From Streptomyces sp. SAJ15 (GTDB lineage Bacteria > Actinomycetota > Actinomycetes > Streptomycetales > Streptomycetaceae): 64,000 nt of DNA. The translations under genes and the position numbers were made by a program. Of the stretch, positions 1 to 7,982 are shown piece by piece (within the stretch, counting starts at the first letter, position 1; each line of letters begins with the position of its first letter). The stretch is taken from the NCBI RefSeq assembly GCF_007595705.1, contig NZ_NISY01000002.1:682001-746000 (forward strand). Direction: 5' to 3'. A model generated the notes under the pieces. The model was given only the letters and a program-made list of their open reading frames with translations, was not told the origin of the DNA and searched no databases.

Positions 1-606
1 CTCGCTCATGACCTCGTCGGTCACCGCACGGAGCACATAGCGGTCGCGGTCCATGCCCTCGTACCGGGTGAAGTCCAGCGGCTCGCCGAAGCGGACCGTG
101 ACCGGCGCGATGCGGGGCATGCCGCGGCCGTTCGGCTGCACCCGGTCGGTGCCGATCATCGCGAACGGAACCACCGGGGCGCCGGTCATCAGCGCCAGCC
201 GGGCGATCCCGGTGCGGCCGCGGTAGAGCCGGCCGTCGGGGGAGCGGGTGCCCTCGGGGTAGATCCCGAACGCCTTGCCCTCCTCCAGCACCCGACGTCC
301 GGTCATCAGCGCGGCGACGCCGCCGTGGCCGCCGTCCCGGTCCACCGGGATCATGCCGGCGGTGGTGAAGAACCAGGCCATCAGCCGGCCCTTGACGCCC
401 TTGCCGGTGACGTACTCGTCCTTGCCGATGAAGTACACCGGCCGCTTCACGATCAGCGACAGGAACATCGAGTCGATGAAGGTGACGTGGTTCCCGGCCA
501 GGATCACCGGACCGCTGTCCGGGATGCGCTCCACTCCCTCGACGCGCGGGCGGTACAGGACGCGCATGAGCAGCCCCAGGACCGCCTTGAGGAAAGTGCG
601 GGACAA
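1..606 (-). CDS. Lysophospholipid acyltransferase family protein (PlsC-like), 3' part missing
   Basis: Transfers an acyl group from acyl-CoA or acyl-ACP to a lysophospholipid such as 1-acylglycerol-3-phosphate at the membrane. About 202 residues are visible and the gene runs off the left edge. The family HX4D catalytic motif is present as NHVTFID (H40, D45), followed by the EGTRS substrate motif (YPEGTRSPDGR near residue 118) and PVVPFAMIG. The start is a TTG at 606-604, chosen because GGAGGA lies four bases upstream. It is transcribed away from the glycerophosphodiesterase gene. The acyl acceptor cannot be told from the sequence. Confidence 0.85.
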   Translation of the reverse strand, partial: MSRTFLKAVLGLLMRVLYRPRVEGVERIPDSGPVILAGNHVTFIDSMFLSLIVKRPVYFIGKDEYVTGKGVKGRLMAWFFTTAGMIPVDRDGGHGGVAALMTGRRVLEEGKAFGIYPEGTRSPDGRLYRGRTGIARLALMTGAPVVPFAMIGTDRVQPNGRGMPRIAPVTVRFGEPLDFTRYEGMDRDRYVLRAVTDEVMSE

Positions 607-849
607 CGGGTCCTCCGGTCGTAGTCGTCGATGAGGTGCCGGGCGTACGGAGTGTCCACCGCACACCAGCACAGGTGAGGACCATACTCGCCGGTTCGCG
701 CCGCCCGCACGCCGGGTTAACGGAGTCGATACGCAGTGTTGACCCATGTTTTGATCACGTTCCATCGTGCGTCCCATGTACGAAAGATGAACGTGTCTAC
801 GATCGGCCGTCCGTCCGACGGGTGTCGGACTTCATCACAAGGAGTGCTC

Positions 850-2004
850 ATGGAGCAGGAGCAGCAGCCGGGGCGTCGCGCCCTCCTGGGGGTCGCGGCC
901 CTCGGCGCGGGAGCGGCGGTGCTGAGCGGGGCGGGTACCGCGGGGGCCGCGGAACACGGCACCTCGACCTCGACCGGTTCGTACGACGAGCTGCCGGTGC
1001 CGACCGTCATCGGCCACCGGGGCGCCAGCGGCTACCGCCCCGAGCACACCATAGGCTCGTACCAGCTCGCCCTGGACATGGGCGCGGACGTCATCGAGCA
1101 GGACCTGGTTCCGACCAAGGACGGTCACCTGGTCTGCCGGCACGAGAACGACATCACGGCCACCACGGACGTGGCCGACCACCCGGAGTTCGCCGGGCGC
1201 AAGACGACCAAGACCGTGGACGGCGAGCGCCTCACCGGCTGGTTCACCGAGGACTTCACCCTCGCCGAGCTGAAGACGCTGCGCGCCAAGGAGCGCATCC
1301 CCGGCACCCGGCAGCGCAACACCCTCTACGACGGTCGGTGGACCGTGCCCACCTTCGAGGAGGTGCTGCGCTGGGCCGAGCGTGAGGGTCGCCGCCGCGG
1401 CCGCCGGGTGTGGCTGCACGTGGAGACGAAGCACCCCACCTACTTCCGCAAGCTGGGGCTGGGCCTGGAGGAGCCGCTGGCCAAGCTGCTGCGCAGGTAC
1501 GGCCGTCACAAGAAGAACGCGGCGACCTTCCTGCAGTCCTTCGAACCGAGCAGCATCCAGCGCCTGGACAAGCTGGTGCGCACCCCCAAGGTGGTGCTGC
1601 TGGACGCCGCCGACACCCGACCCTGGGACTTCGTCGAGGCGAACGACCCGCGCACGGTGGCCGACCTGGTCAAGCCGGAGGGTCTGGCCTGGATGGCGGA
1701 GTTCGCCCAGGGCATCGGCCCCACCCTGCTGCTGATCATCCCGCGGGACGCCGGCGGCAAGCTGGGGAAGCCGACCACGCTGGTGCGTGACGCGCACCGG
1801 GCCGGGCTGATCCTGCACCCCTACACCCTGCGCAACGAGAACACCTTCCTGCCGCTGGACTTCCGGCGCGGCACCGACCCCAACGCCTACGGAGACGCGT
1901 TCGGGGCGCTGAAGGTCTACTTCGAGCAGGGCATCGACGGGATCTTCACCGACAACCCGGACACCGCGCTGCTGGCGCGTGAGGAGTTCCGCAAGGGCCG
2001 ATAG
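850..2004 (+). CDS. Exported glycerophosphodiester phosphodiesterase
   Basis: Hydrolyses glycerophosphodiesters to glycerol-3-phosphate and an alcohol. The 384-residue protein has a twin-arginine-like signal (GRRALLG followed by an Ala/Gly-rich hydrophobic run to about residue 40), so export by Tat or Sec is likely. The mature part opens with the GDPD signature GHRGASGYRPEHT, then VIEQDLVPTKDGH carries the metal-binding acidic residues, and FTDNPD is near the C-terminus. ATG 850 is preferred over in-frame starts further upstream because AAGGAG lies about six bases before it. The gene is divergent from the acyltransferase gene. Confidence 0.9.
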   Translation: MEQEQQPGRRALLGVAALGAGAAVLSGAGTAGAAEHGTSTSTGSYDELPVPTVIGHRGASGYRPEHTIGSYQLALDMGADVIEQDLVPTKDGHLVCRHENDITATTDVADHPEFAGRKTTKTVDGERLTGWFTEDFTLAELKTLRAKERIPGTRQRNTLYDGRWTVPTFEEVLRWAEREGRRRGRRVWLHVETKHPTYFRKLGLGLEEPLAKLLRRYGRHKKNAATFLQSFEPSSIQRLDKLVRTPKVVLLDAADTRPWDFVEANDPRTVADLVKPEGLAWMAEFAQGIGPTLLLIIPRDAGGKLGKPTTLVRDAHRAGLILHPYTLRNENTFLPLDFRRGTDPNAYGDAFGALKVYFEQGIDGIFTDNPDTALLAREEFRKGR

Positions 2005-2179
2005 CGCCTCGGATCCACGGGTGACGGCGGGCGGTCGACCGCCCGCCGCTCCTGCCGACAGGTCGACAAAACGGCAGGTAGACAGTGCTACCCGTCAAGG
2101 ACTGGCGCCGGCTCACCCGGTCGGGTGGGGCGTGGTCGCGGCGGCAACCGCGCCCCGACGGAGCCACGTCCCGCCCGGC

Positions 2180-2698
2180 ATGGACCTTCTGGAGGAACTC
2201 CGCCCCCTGCTCGCCGCCGAGGCCGCCGCTGAGGCGCCCGGCGCGGGCGTCGAACCCGCCGACCTCGAACAGGGGGTGTGGCTGCGGCTGCTGGAGCACA
2301 CCCGCGCCTCGGGGCCGCCGCAGCAGCCCGCGCGGTGGCTGCGCTCCGCCGTGCGGGCCGAGGCGCGCGGCGCCCGGCGCCGGGCGCTCCGGGAGGTGCC
2401 GTACGACCCGGTCGCCGACGGTCCGCCGAGCGGTCCGGAAAGCTGCGCGGAGCGCCGGGCGCTGGAGGCCGAGCGGCGCCGGGCGTTGCACGCCGCGGTG
2501 CGCCGGCTGCCGGGTCGCTGCCCCGGGCTGCTGAGCGCGCTGATGTCCCGTTCGGACCCCACATACCGGGAGATCGCGGGCGCGTTGGGAATCTCACAGG
2601 GGAGCTTGGGCCCGGTACGTTCCCGTTGTCTGGGATGCCTGCGCAGAATGCTGATGGCGGAGGTTGCGGCTCCTGAACTCTGGGGAAAGGAGCGTTAG
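2180..2698 (+). CDS. Small sigma-70-like regulatory protein
   Basis: The 172-residue protein resembles a short sigma-70 family regulator. The C-terminal part holds a region-4-like helix-turn-helix (YREIAGALGISQGSLGPVRS, about residues 131-150) preceded by an Arg/Ala-rich helical stretch with spacing like an ECF region 2. ATG 2180 is a judgement: the reading frame is open for another 200 bases upstream, but that stretch overlaps the end of the preceding gene and has no clear ribosome site. No anti-sigma gene is adjacent. A transcriptional role is inferred, and promoter targets are unknown. Confidence 0.65.
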   Translation: MDLLEELRPLLAAEAAAEAPGAGVEPADLEQGVWLRLLEHTRASGPPQQPARWLRSAVRAEARGARRRALREVPYDPVADGPPSGPESCAERRALEAERRRALHAAVRRLPGRCPGLLSALMSRSDPTYREIAGALGISQGSLGPVRSRCLGCLRRMLMAEVAAPELWGKER

Positions 2699-2815
2699 AC
2701 AATCGGCGCCTCGGAGCCGTCGCGCACCCTCGCGGCGCCTCCGGCCAGGGCACTTCATCCGGCCGTACCCTCACCCTCATCGACGGCCGGACCGACATGG
2801 GGAGGCATGCGGAAC

Positions 2816-3319
2816 ATGGGCATGAGTGTGACCATTTCTGATGCGACCGATCGCGACGCCGAGCAGATCCTCAAGCTCCAGTACCTCTGCTACCAGCGTG
2901 AGGCGGAGCTCTACAACGACTACTCGATCGAGCCGTTGACCCAGTCCCTCGACGACCTCCGCGCCGAACTGGGCCAGGGCTGTGTGCTCGTGGCCCGGCT
3001 CGGCGAGGAGGTCGTCGGCTCGGTGCGGGGCGTCGTCGACGACGACGGCATCGGGGCCATCGCCAAGCTGATCGTGCACCCCCGGATGCAGCGGCACGGC
3101 CTCGGCGGCCGGCTGCTGGCGGCGATCGAGGAACGGCTGGCGGCGGAGCGGGCCGCCACCCGCTACCGGCTGTTCACCGGCCACCGCAGCGACGGCAATC
3201 TGCGTCTGTACCGCCGCTGCGGGTACGCACAGGTCGGTACCGAGCAGATCAGCCGGCGCCTGAGCCTGGTGCGGCTGGAGAAGGCCGCCGCGGCGCCCGC
3301 CCTGGCCGTCAGCGCCTGA
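2816..3319 (+). CDS. GNAT family N-acetyltransferase
   Basis: Predicted acetyl-CoA-dependent acetyltransferase of 167 residues. The GNAT core is visible as IAKLIVHPRMQRHGLGGRLL (motif A, with the R/Q-x-x-G-x-G/L acetyl-CoA pyrophosphate loop), followed by NLRLYRRCGYAQVG (motif B). ATG 2816 fits the GGAGG at 2801-2805 better than ATG 2807, which sits one base from it. ATG 2822 is a third option. The substrate is unknown. The stop codon lies inside the first copy of a 23-bp tandem repeat. Confidence 0.8.
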   Translation: MGMSVTISDATDRDAEQILKLQYLCYQREAELYNDYSIEPLTQSLDDLRAELGQGCVLVARLGEEVVGSVRGVVDDDGIGAIAKLIVHPRMQRHGLGGRLLAAIEERLAAERAATRYRLFTGHRSDGNLRLYRRCGYAQVGTEQISRRLSLVRLEKAAAAPALAVSA

Positions 3320-3418
3320 CCGGCTGCGGCCTCGGCGCCTGACCGGCTGCGGCCTCGATGCCTCACCGGCTCGGCCTCGACGCCTGACCGGCTTCGGACC
3401 CGGCGCCTCACCGCGCGG
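3312..3418. repeat. Tandem repeat, 23-bp unit, about 4.5 copies
   Basis: Units start at 3312, 3335, 3358, 3380 and 3403 (last one partial). The first two are identical over 23 bases. The third is one base shorter and the fourth carries a few substitutions. The common core is GCCTGACCGGCT. The array begins inside the last codons of the acetyltransferase gene, whose TGA belongs to unit 1. Confidence 0.85.
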
Positions 3419-3508
3419 GCGTCGGCGCCTGGTCCGCGGCCGATCGGCGGCTGATCCACGCGATGCCGTGGGTGTCGAGCACCGAGCGCCCCTCGGGCCC
3501 GTCGGGAG

Positions 3509-3973
3509 TCAGCTCTCCCGGCGGGCCTTGCGCAGCCAGATCAGCCCGGTCACCGGCAGGAAGATCGGAATGAACAGATAGCCCATGCCGTAGTCCGACC
3601 ACACCGTCTCGTCGGGGAAGGCGGAGCGGTCCAGCAGCGTCCAGGTGCCCACCGTGAGCACGCCGATCAGCTCGGCGGCGCAGCAGACGACGGCCACCCT
3701 GCGGGCGCCCTCGCCGCCGCGCACCAGGGAGAGCGTGATGAAGGCGTACACGGCGGCGGAGACCGCCGAGAGGACGTACGCCAGCGGCGCCTCCTCGTAC
3801 TGCGCGATCAGCTGGTAGATCGACCGGGACGCGGCCGCCACCGTGAAGACCCCGTACAGCGTCACCAGCAGCCGGCCCGGGCCCTGGCCGAGCCCGCCGG
3901 CGCGGGGGGCCGGCCGCGGCGCGGCGGCCGCGGCCGCCGGTGCGGACTCCGTGGATTCGGGCAGCTCAGGCAC
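3509..3973 (-). CDS. Conserved membrane protein, four predicted helices
   Basis: Unrecognised integral membrane protein of 154 residues. A Pro/Ala-rich cytoplasmic N-terminus of about 30 residues precedes four hydrophobic segments (about 34-54, 63-83, 90-110 and 128-147) and a short basic tail (WLRKARRES). The start is the GTG at 3973-3971, with GGGGAGG upstream. It overlaps the stop of the preceding gene by 8 bases, so the two are probably translationally coupled and work together in the membrane. No catalytic motif is seen. Confidence 0.75.
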   Translation of the reverse strand: MPELPESTESAPAAAAAAPRPAPRAGGLGQGPGRLLVTLYGVFTVAAASRSIYQLIAQYEEAPLAYVLSAVSAAVYAFITLSLVRGGEGARRVAVVCCAAELIGVLTVGTWTLLDRSAFPDETVWSDYGMGYLFIPIFLPVTGLIWLRKARRES

Positions 3974-4334
3974 TTACGCCTCCCCAGATGTCGAAGAGCC
4001 GCACTTCGAGCACGGCCAGCACCACGGCGAGGGCCGCCACGGTCGCCGAACCCCAGCGGGTGCGCTCGGTCAGCGACATCAGTCCGCCGGCCGGAATCGC
4101 GCAGGCCGAGCCGACGAGATAGGCGACGAAGATCGCCGTGCCCTGATCGGGCTGCTCCCCGCGGGCCAACCGCACTATGCCGACGACCAGTTGGATCAGG
4201 GCCAGTACGGTCACCACGGCCATGCCGATGAAGTGCCAGTCCTTGGTCGGCTCATCGCGGTAGGCGGCGAACCCGCACCACGCGGCCAGGGCGAGGGCGG
4301 TCACCGCGACCGCGACCGTCAGCGCGTCGATCAC
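3966..4334 (-). CDS. Conserved membrane protein, coupled to the downstream membrane gene
   Basis: Unrecognised 122-residue integral membrane protein with about four hydrophobic segments (N-terminal IDALTVAVAVTALALAAW, then WHFIGMAVVTVLALIQLVV and two more). The GTG at 4334-4332 is taken as the start because CGGAGG lies about six bases upstream. A longer reading frame to 4412 lacks a ribosome site and adds a Pro-rich run. The last 8 bases overlap the next minus-strand gene. The two read as one bicistron of small membrane proteins of unknown role. Confidence 0.7.
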   Translation of the reverse strand: MIDALTVAVAVTALALAAWCGFAAYRDEPTKDWHFIGMAVVTVLALIQLVVGIVRLARGEQPDQGTAIFVAYLVGSACAIPAGGLMSLTERTRWGSATVAALAVVLAVLEVRLFDIWGGVSA

Positions 4335-4683
4335 CGGGGCCTCCGCTCGGGGCGGCGGTGGCGGCGCACACAGGGCGTGACAAGCATGGGAAAACTCTAA
4401 GCCGCGGGACATATCGCGCCGCGCCCGCCCCCGTGCTCCTGGCCCTGGCGAAGGCCGCCCCCCGACCCCCCCTCCCGCGGCCTGCCACCGGGCCCGGGGG
4501 CCTCCCGGCGGAGGGCGCCCGCCCTGTCTCGGGGCGCTCTACGGCGGGCCGTGGCATTGGCCACAGGCGGTGCTCCGGCACCGTCGCGGCCGCTCTCCCG
4601 GCGGTCGGGGCGTCGGTGTTCGCGCAGGTCACCGTGGGTGGGCGGGGGCTGTCGGCGGACCGTCAGGCGTCACTGTTGTCCAT

Positions 4684-4736
4684 AAGGTGATCGCTCCTGT
4701 CCGCTATCTGGACATAGTTGATCGGTCCATCACCTT
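4684..4736. promoter_or_regulatory. Candidate operator pair: inverted AAGGTGAT motifs
   Basis: AAGGTGAT at 4684-4691 is repeated as its reverse complement ATCACCTT at 4729-4736. With flanks, the two read A(T/C)AAGGTGAT(C/G)G. Between them lies TGTCC-N7-GGACA (4699-4715). The right arm sits just upstream of the leader ORF and overlaps the predicted promoter. Binding by a dimeric repressor of sulfur genes is an inference. Confidence 0.4.
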
Positions 4737-4755
4737 GTCTGCTTTACTTGCCCGC

Positions 4756-4842
4756 ATGACCACGACGAGCACCCGCACCCTTGCGACCGAGGCGATCGAA
4801 GCGCCCGGTGCTCGTTGTATGTGTCGAATGTGTGACTGCTGA
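4756..4842 (+). CDS. Cys/Met-rich leader peptide upstream of metNIQ
   Basis: A 28-codon ORF, too short for most gene callers, whose last residues are RCMCRMCDC before TGA. Four cysteines and two methionines fall in the last eight codons, and three of the four Cys codons are TGT, which is uncommon in GC-rich genomes. No Shine-Dalgarno is visible, so translation may be leaderless from a start close to the ATG. It precedes an importer for methionine or a related sulfur compound and is followed after 47 bases by a hairpin. By analogy with actinobacterial cysteine leader peptides it probably senses Cys (or Met) through ribosome stalling. That is inference. Confidence 0.6.
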   Translation: MTTTSTRTLATEAIEAPGARCMCRMCDC

Positions 4843-4889
4843 GGGCCCCTGCCTGCCTCGCGCCCCGAAGCGAGACTTCTTTCGCCGCG

Positions 4890-4915
4890 GCGATACGACG
4901 ACGTAGCCGTATCGC
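4890..4915 (+). terminator. Hairpin downstream of the leader ORF, possible attenuator
   Basis: Stem GCGATACG (4890-4897) pairs with CGTATCGC (4908-4915) around a 10-base loop. It lies between the leader peptide stop and metN. No T tract follows, but Streptomyces terminators often lack one. A competing pairing (GAAG 4867-4870 with CTTC 4876-4879) lies just before it. Confidence 0.4.
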
Positions 4916-5053
4916 ATCGCGCCCGCCCCGCGTCACGGAAACCCGCACCCGCGCCACCGCGCCCGTCGGGATCTCCGCATGCCGCGTTCCGTAATCGATG
5001 TGCCCCGTGTGCGGCGGTATGACCGCCGCGCACTCGACAGTGACGGAAACCCT

Positions 5054-6130
5054 GTGATCACCACTACGGGCCTGACCAAGGTCTACCGCTCACGAGGCCG
5101 CGAGGTCGCCGCCCTCGACGGCGTCGACCTCCACGTCCGCGAGGGAGAGGTGTACGGCGTCCTCGGCCAGAGCGGCGCCGGCAAGTCCACCCTCATCCGC
5201 TGCGTGAACCTGCTGGAGCGCCCCAGCTCCGGCACGGTCGCCGTGGCCGGCCAGGACCTGACCACGCTGGCCGGGCGCGGCCCGCGCGCCGGCAAGGCGC
5301 TGCGCGAGGCCCGTACCCGCATCGGCATGGTCTTCCAGCACTTCAACCTGATCTCCTCGCGGACCGTCCAGGACAACATCGAGCTGCCGCTGGAGATCCT
5401 GGGGGTCTCCGGCCGGGAGCGCTCCCGCAAGGCGCTGGAGCTGCTGGACCTGGTGGGCCTCGCCGACAAGGCCAGGGCCTACCCGGCGCAGCTCTCCGGC
5501 GGTCAGAAGCAGCGGGTCGGCATCGCCCGGGCGCTCGCCGGCGACCCGAAGGTGCTGCTCTCCGACGAGGCGACCAGCGCGCTCGACCCCGAGACCACCC
5601 GCTCCATCCTCCAGCTGCTGCGCGACCTCAACCAGCAACTCGGCCTGACCGTGCTGCTGATCACGCACGAGATGGACGTCGTCAAGACCATCTGCGACTC
5701 GGCCGCGCTGATGCGGCGCGGACGGATCGTGGAGTCCGGCACGGTCGCCGGGCTGCTGGCCACTCCGGGCTCGGAGCTGGCGCAGGCGCTGTTCCCGGTG
5801 GGCGGTCAGCCCTCCGGCCCGGACCGCACCGTCGTGGACGTCACCTTCCAGGGGGAGGCCGCCACCCGGCCGGTCATCTCCGAGCTCGCCCGTACCTACA
5901 ACATCGACATCTCCATCCTCGGTGCCGCCATGGACACCGTGGGTGGGAAGCAGGTCGGCCGGATGCGCATCGAGCTGCCCGGCCGGTTCGAGGAGAACGT
6001 GGTGCCGATCGGCTACCTGCGCGAGCAGGGACTGCATGTCGAGGTGGCGGACGTGGCGGCCGACGCCGCCGACGCCGGAGCCGTGGCCGGGGCGGCCGGG
6101 GCCGAGCTGCTGAAGGATGGTGCCAAGTGA
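5054..6130 (+). CDS. metN: Methionine ABC transporter ATP-binding protein MetN
   Basis: ATPase subunit (358 residues) of an importer for methionine or a related sulfur compound at the cytoplasmic membrane. Walker A is GQSGAGKS (about residue 38), the Q-loop region is MVFQHFNL, the ABC signature is LSGGQKQR (about 147), and Walker B with the catalytic acidic residue is VLLSDEA. The C-terminal NIL/ACT-like domain (about residues 255-345), the substrate-sensing module of MetN, is present. GTG 5054 (MITTTGLTKVYR) is chosen over an upstream ATG at 4979, which would add 25 atypical residues. The stop overlaps the permease start by GTGA. Confidence 0.93.
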   Translation: MITTTGLTKVYRSRGREVAALDGVDLHVREGEVYGVLGQSGAGKSTLIRCVNLLERPSSGTVAVAGQDLTTLAGRGPRAGKALREARTRIGMVFQHFNLISSRTVQDNIELPLEILGVSGRERSRKALELLDLVGLADKARAYPAQLSGGQKQRVGIARALAGDPKVLLSDEATSALDPETTRSILQLLRDLNQQLGLTVLLITHEMDVVKTICDSAALMRRGRIVESGTVAGLLATPGSELAQALFPVGGQPSGPDRTVVDVTFQGEAATRPVISELARTYNIDISILGAAMDTVGGKQVGRMRIELPGRFEENVVPIGYLREQGLHVEVADVAADAADAGAVAGAAGAELLKDGAK

Positions 6131-7005
6131 CCTGGTCGGAGATGCAGCCGCTGCTGGAGCAGGCGGGTGACGAGACCTTCCACATGGTCGGCTGGTCGGC
6201 GCTGATCGCCATCCTGGGCGGACTGCCGCTCGGTGTGCTGCTGGTGCTGACCGACCGCGGCGGGCTGCTGCAGAACGTGGTGGTCAACAAGGTCCTCGGA
6301 CAGACCGTCAACATCGCGCGCTCGATGCCGTTCGTGATCCTCATGGTCGCGCTGATGTCCGTCACCCGCTGGGTGGTCGGCACCACCATCGGCCCGGACG
6401 CCGCGATCGTGCCGCTGTCGATCGGCGCCATCCCGTTCTTCGCCCGGCTGGTGGAGACCTCGGTGCGCGAGGTGGACCCGGGGCTGGTCGAGGCGGTGCA
6501 GTCGATGGGCGGCTCCACCTGGACCGTCGTCCGCAAGGTGCTGCTGCCCGAGTCGCTGCCGTCGCTGATCTCCAGCGCGACCACCACCATCGTCGCGCTG
6601 CTGGGCTACTCGGCGATGGCCGGCACCGTCGGCGGCGGCGGCCTGGGCGATCTGGCCATCCGCTACGGCTATCTGCGGTTCGAGAACGAACTGATGTGGA
6701 TCATCGTCGGCATCCTCGCCGTGGTGATCGCCGTCATCCAGTTCATCGGCGACTTCGCCGCCCGCGCCGTGTCCCGGCGCGGTCGCTCGGCGGCCCCGCG
6801 GCTGCGGCTGCTGCGCCGCCCGGCGCCGCTGCCGGCGTCCACGTCGCAGCCCGTGAAGGCCCCGGCCGAGTCCGGTACGGAGCCCGCAGGCGAGACGTCC
6901 CCGACGGAGGCCGGGCCCAAGGCGGCCGCGTCCGCCTCGGTGCCCGCGCAGAAGCGGGCCACCGCCCCCTCGGCGACGGTCGCCGAATCCACCGAGACCA
7001 CCTGA
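6127..7005 (+). CDS. metI: Methionine ABC transporter permease MetI
   Basis: Membrane channel subunit pairing with MetN. About five helices lie in residues 1-215. The EAA-type loop contacting the ATPase is visible as EAVQSMGGSTWTVVRKVLLP. The GTG start overlaps the metN stop (GTGA), showing tight coupling. The C-terminus (about residues 217-292) is an unusual Ala/Pro/Ser/Thr-rich tail, absent from ordinary MetI proteins of about 220 residues. It is probably disordered and its role is unknown. Confidence 0.9.
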   Translation: MTWSEMQPLLEQAGDETFHMVGWSALIAILGGLPLGVLLVLTDRGGLLQNVVVNKVLGQTVNIARSMPFVILMVALMSVTRWVVGTTIGPDAAIVPLSIGAIPFFARLVETSVREVDPGLVEAVQSMGGSTWTVVRKVLLPESLPSLISSATTTIVALLGYSAMAGTVGGGGLGDLAIRYGYLRFENELMWIIVGILAVVIAVIQFIGDFAARAVSRRGRSAAPRLRLLRRPAPLPASTSQPVKAPAESGTEPAGETSPTEAGPKAAASASVPAQKRATAPSATVAESTETT

Positions 7006-7118
7006 GCCGGACCCCGGAACAGGACACACCCCCCCCGTACCCCGAAGCACCCGCGGTGCGTCCCGCACCCGCGGCGGCCTCGTACACCCAGGTACACCCA
7101 GGAAGAAAGGCACTTTTC

Positions 7119-7946
7119 GTGCGTAACACCATCAAGATCGCCACCACCGTTCTCGCCGCCGGCGCCCTCACCCTCGGGCTCACCGCCTGCGGAAGCGACA
7201 AGAAGTCCGGCAGCGGCGAGAACGACCCCCTGGTCATCGCCGCGAGCCCGGTCCCGCACGCGGAGATCCTCACCTACGTCAAGGACAACCTGGCGGAGAA
7301 GGCGGGGCTGAAGCTGGAGGTGAGAGAGTTCACCGACTACGTCACGCCGAACACGGCGACCGAGGACGGCTCGGTGGACGCCAACTACTTCCAGAACCAG
7401 CCCTACCTCGACGACTTCAACAAGAAGAAGGGCACCCACATCGTGCCCGTCGTCACGGTGCACCTGGAGCCCCTGGGCCTGTACTCCGACACGGCCAAGT
7501 CGGTCGACGCCCTGGAGAAGGGCGGGACCGTCGGCATCCCCAACGACACGGTCAACGAGGCCCGCGCCCTCAAGCTGCTGGACGCCAACGGCATCATCAC
7601 CCTCAAGAAGGGCGTCGGCAACGAGGCCACCCCGGACGACATCGAGAAGAACCCCAAGGACCTGGAGTTCAAGGAGCTGGAGGCGGCGGCGCTGCCCCGG
7701 ACCCTCAAGGACCTCGACGCCGCGGTGATCAACGGCAACTACGCCATCGAGTCCGACCTCAAGCCCTCCGAGGACGCGCTGGTCCTGGAGTCGCCCAAGG
7801 ACAACCCGTACGGCAACTTCCTGGCCGTGAAGGAGGGCAAGGAGAAGGACGCCCGGGTCCTGAAGCTCAAGAAGCTGCTCACCTCGCCCGAGGTGAAGAA
7901 GTTCATCGAGGACAAGTACAAGGGCTCCGTCATCGCCTCCTTCTGA
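7119..7946 (+). CDS. metQ: Methionine-binding lipoprotein MetQ (NlpA family)
   Basis: Extracytoplasmic substrate-binding lipoprotein of 275 residues for the MetNI importer. The signal ends in the lipobox LTAC (Cys24 would be lipidated). The mature protein starts with the family pattern DPLVIAASPVPHAEIL and continues with DYVTPNTAT and DANYFQNQPYLDDF, both typical of NlpA. The start is GTG 7119 with AGAAAGG upstream. The 113-base gap after metI contains a 10-base direct repeat (GTACACCCAG at 7082 and 7092). A methionine ligand is inferred from family and context. Confidence 0.92.
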   Translation: MRNTIKIATTVLAAGALTLGLTACGSDKKSGSGENDPLVIAASPVPHAEILTYVKDNLAEKAGLKLEVREFTDYVTPNTATEDGSVDANYFQNQPYLDDFNKKKGTHIVPVVTVHLEPLGLYSDTAKSVDALEKGGTVGIPNDTVNEARALKLLDANGIITLKKGVGNEATPDDIEKNPKDLEFKELEAAALPRTLKDLDAAVINGNYAIESDLKPSEDALVLESPKDNPYGNFLAVKEGKEKDARVLKLKKLLTSPEVKKFIEDKYKGSVIASF

Positions 7947-7982
7947 GGCGCTCGGACAGGGGAACACAGGGGGAGCGGCGCC

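Larger units (their letters stand above)
4335..5053 (+). promoter_or_regulatory. 719-bp upstream region of metNIQ (promoter, operator-like motifs, leader)
   Basis: This long gap separates the divergent membrane bicistron from metN. It holds, in order, a GC-rich stretch (4400-4670) in which I see no gene, a pair of inverted AAGGTGAT motifs (4684-4691 and 4729-4736), a possible -35/-10 pair (TTGATC at 4718, TTTACT at 4743, spacing 19), a 28-codon Cys/Met-rich ORF (4756-4842) and a hairpin (4890-4915). The layout suggests transcriptional control plus attenuation of the importer operon. Confidence 0.55.

Noticed and set aside
275..634. Plus-strand open frames over the first 700 bases
   Set aside because: They lie opposite the PlsC-like acyltransferase, whose HX4D and EGTRS motifs on the minus strand show which strand is coding.
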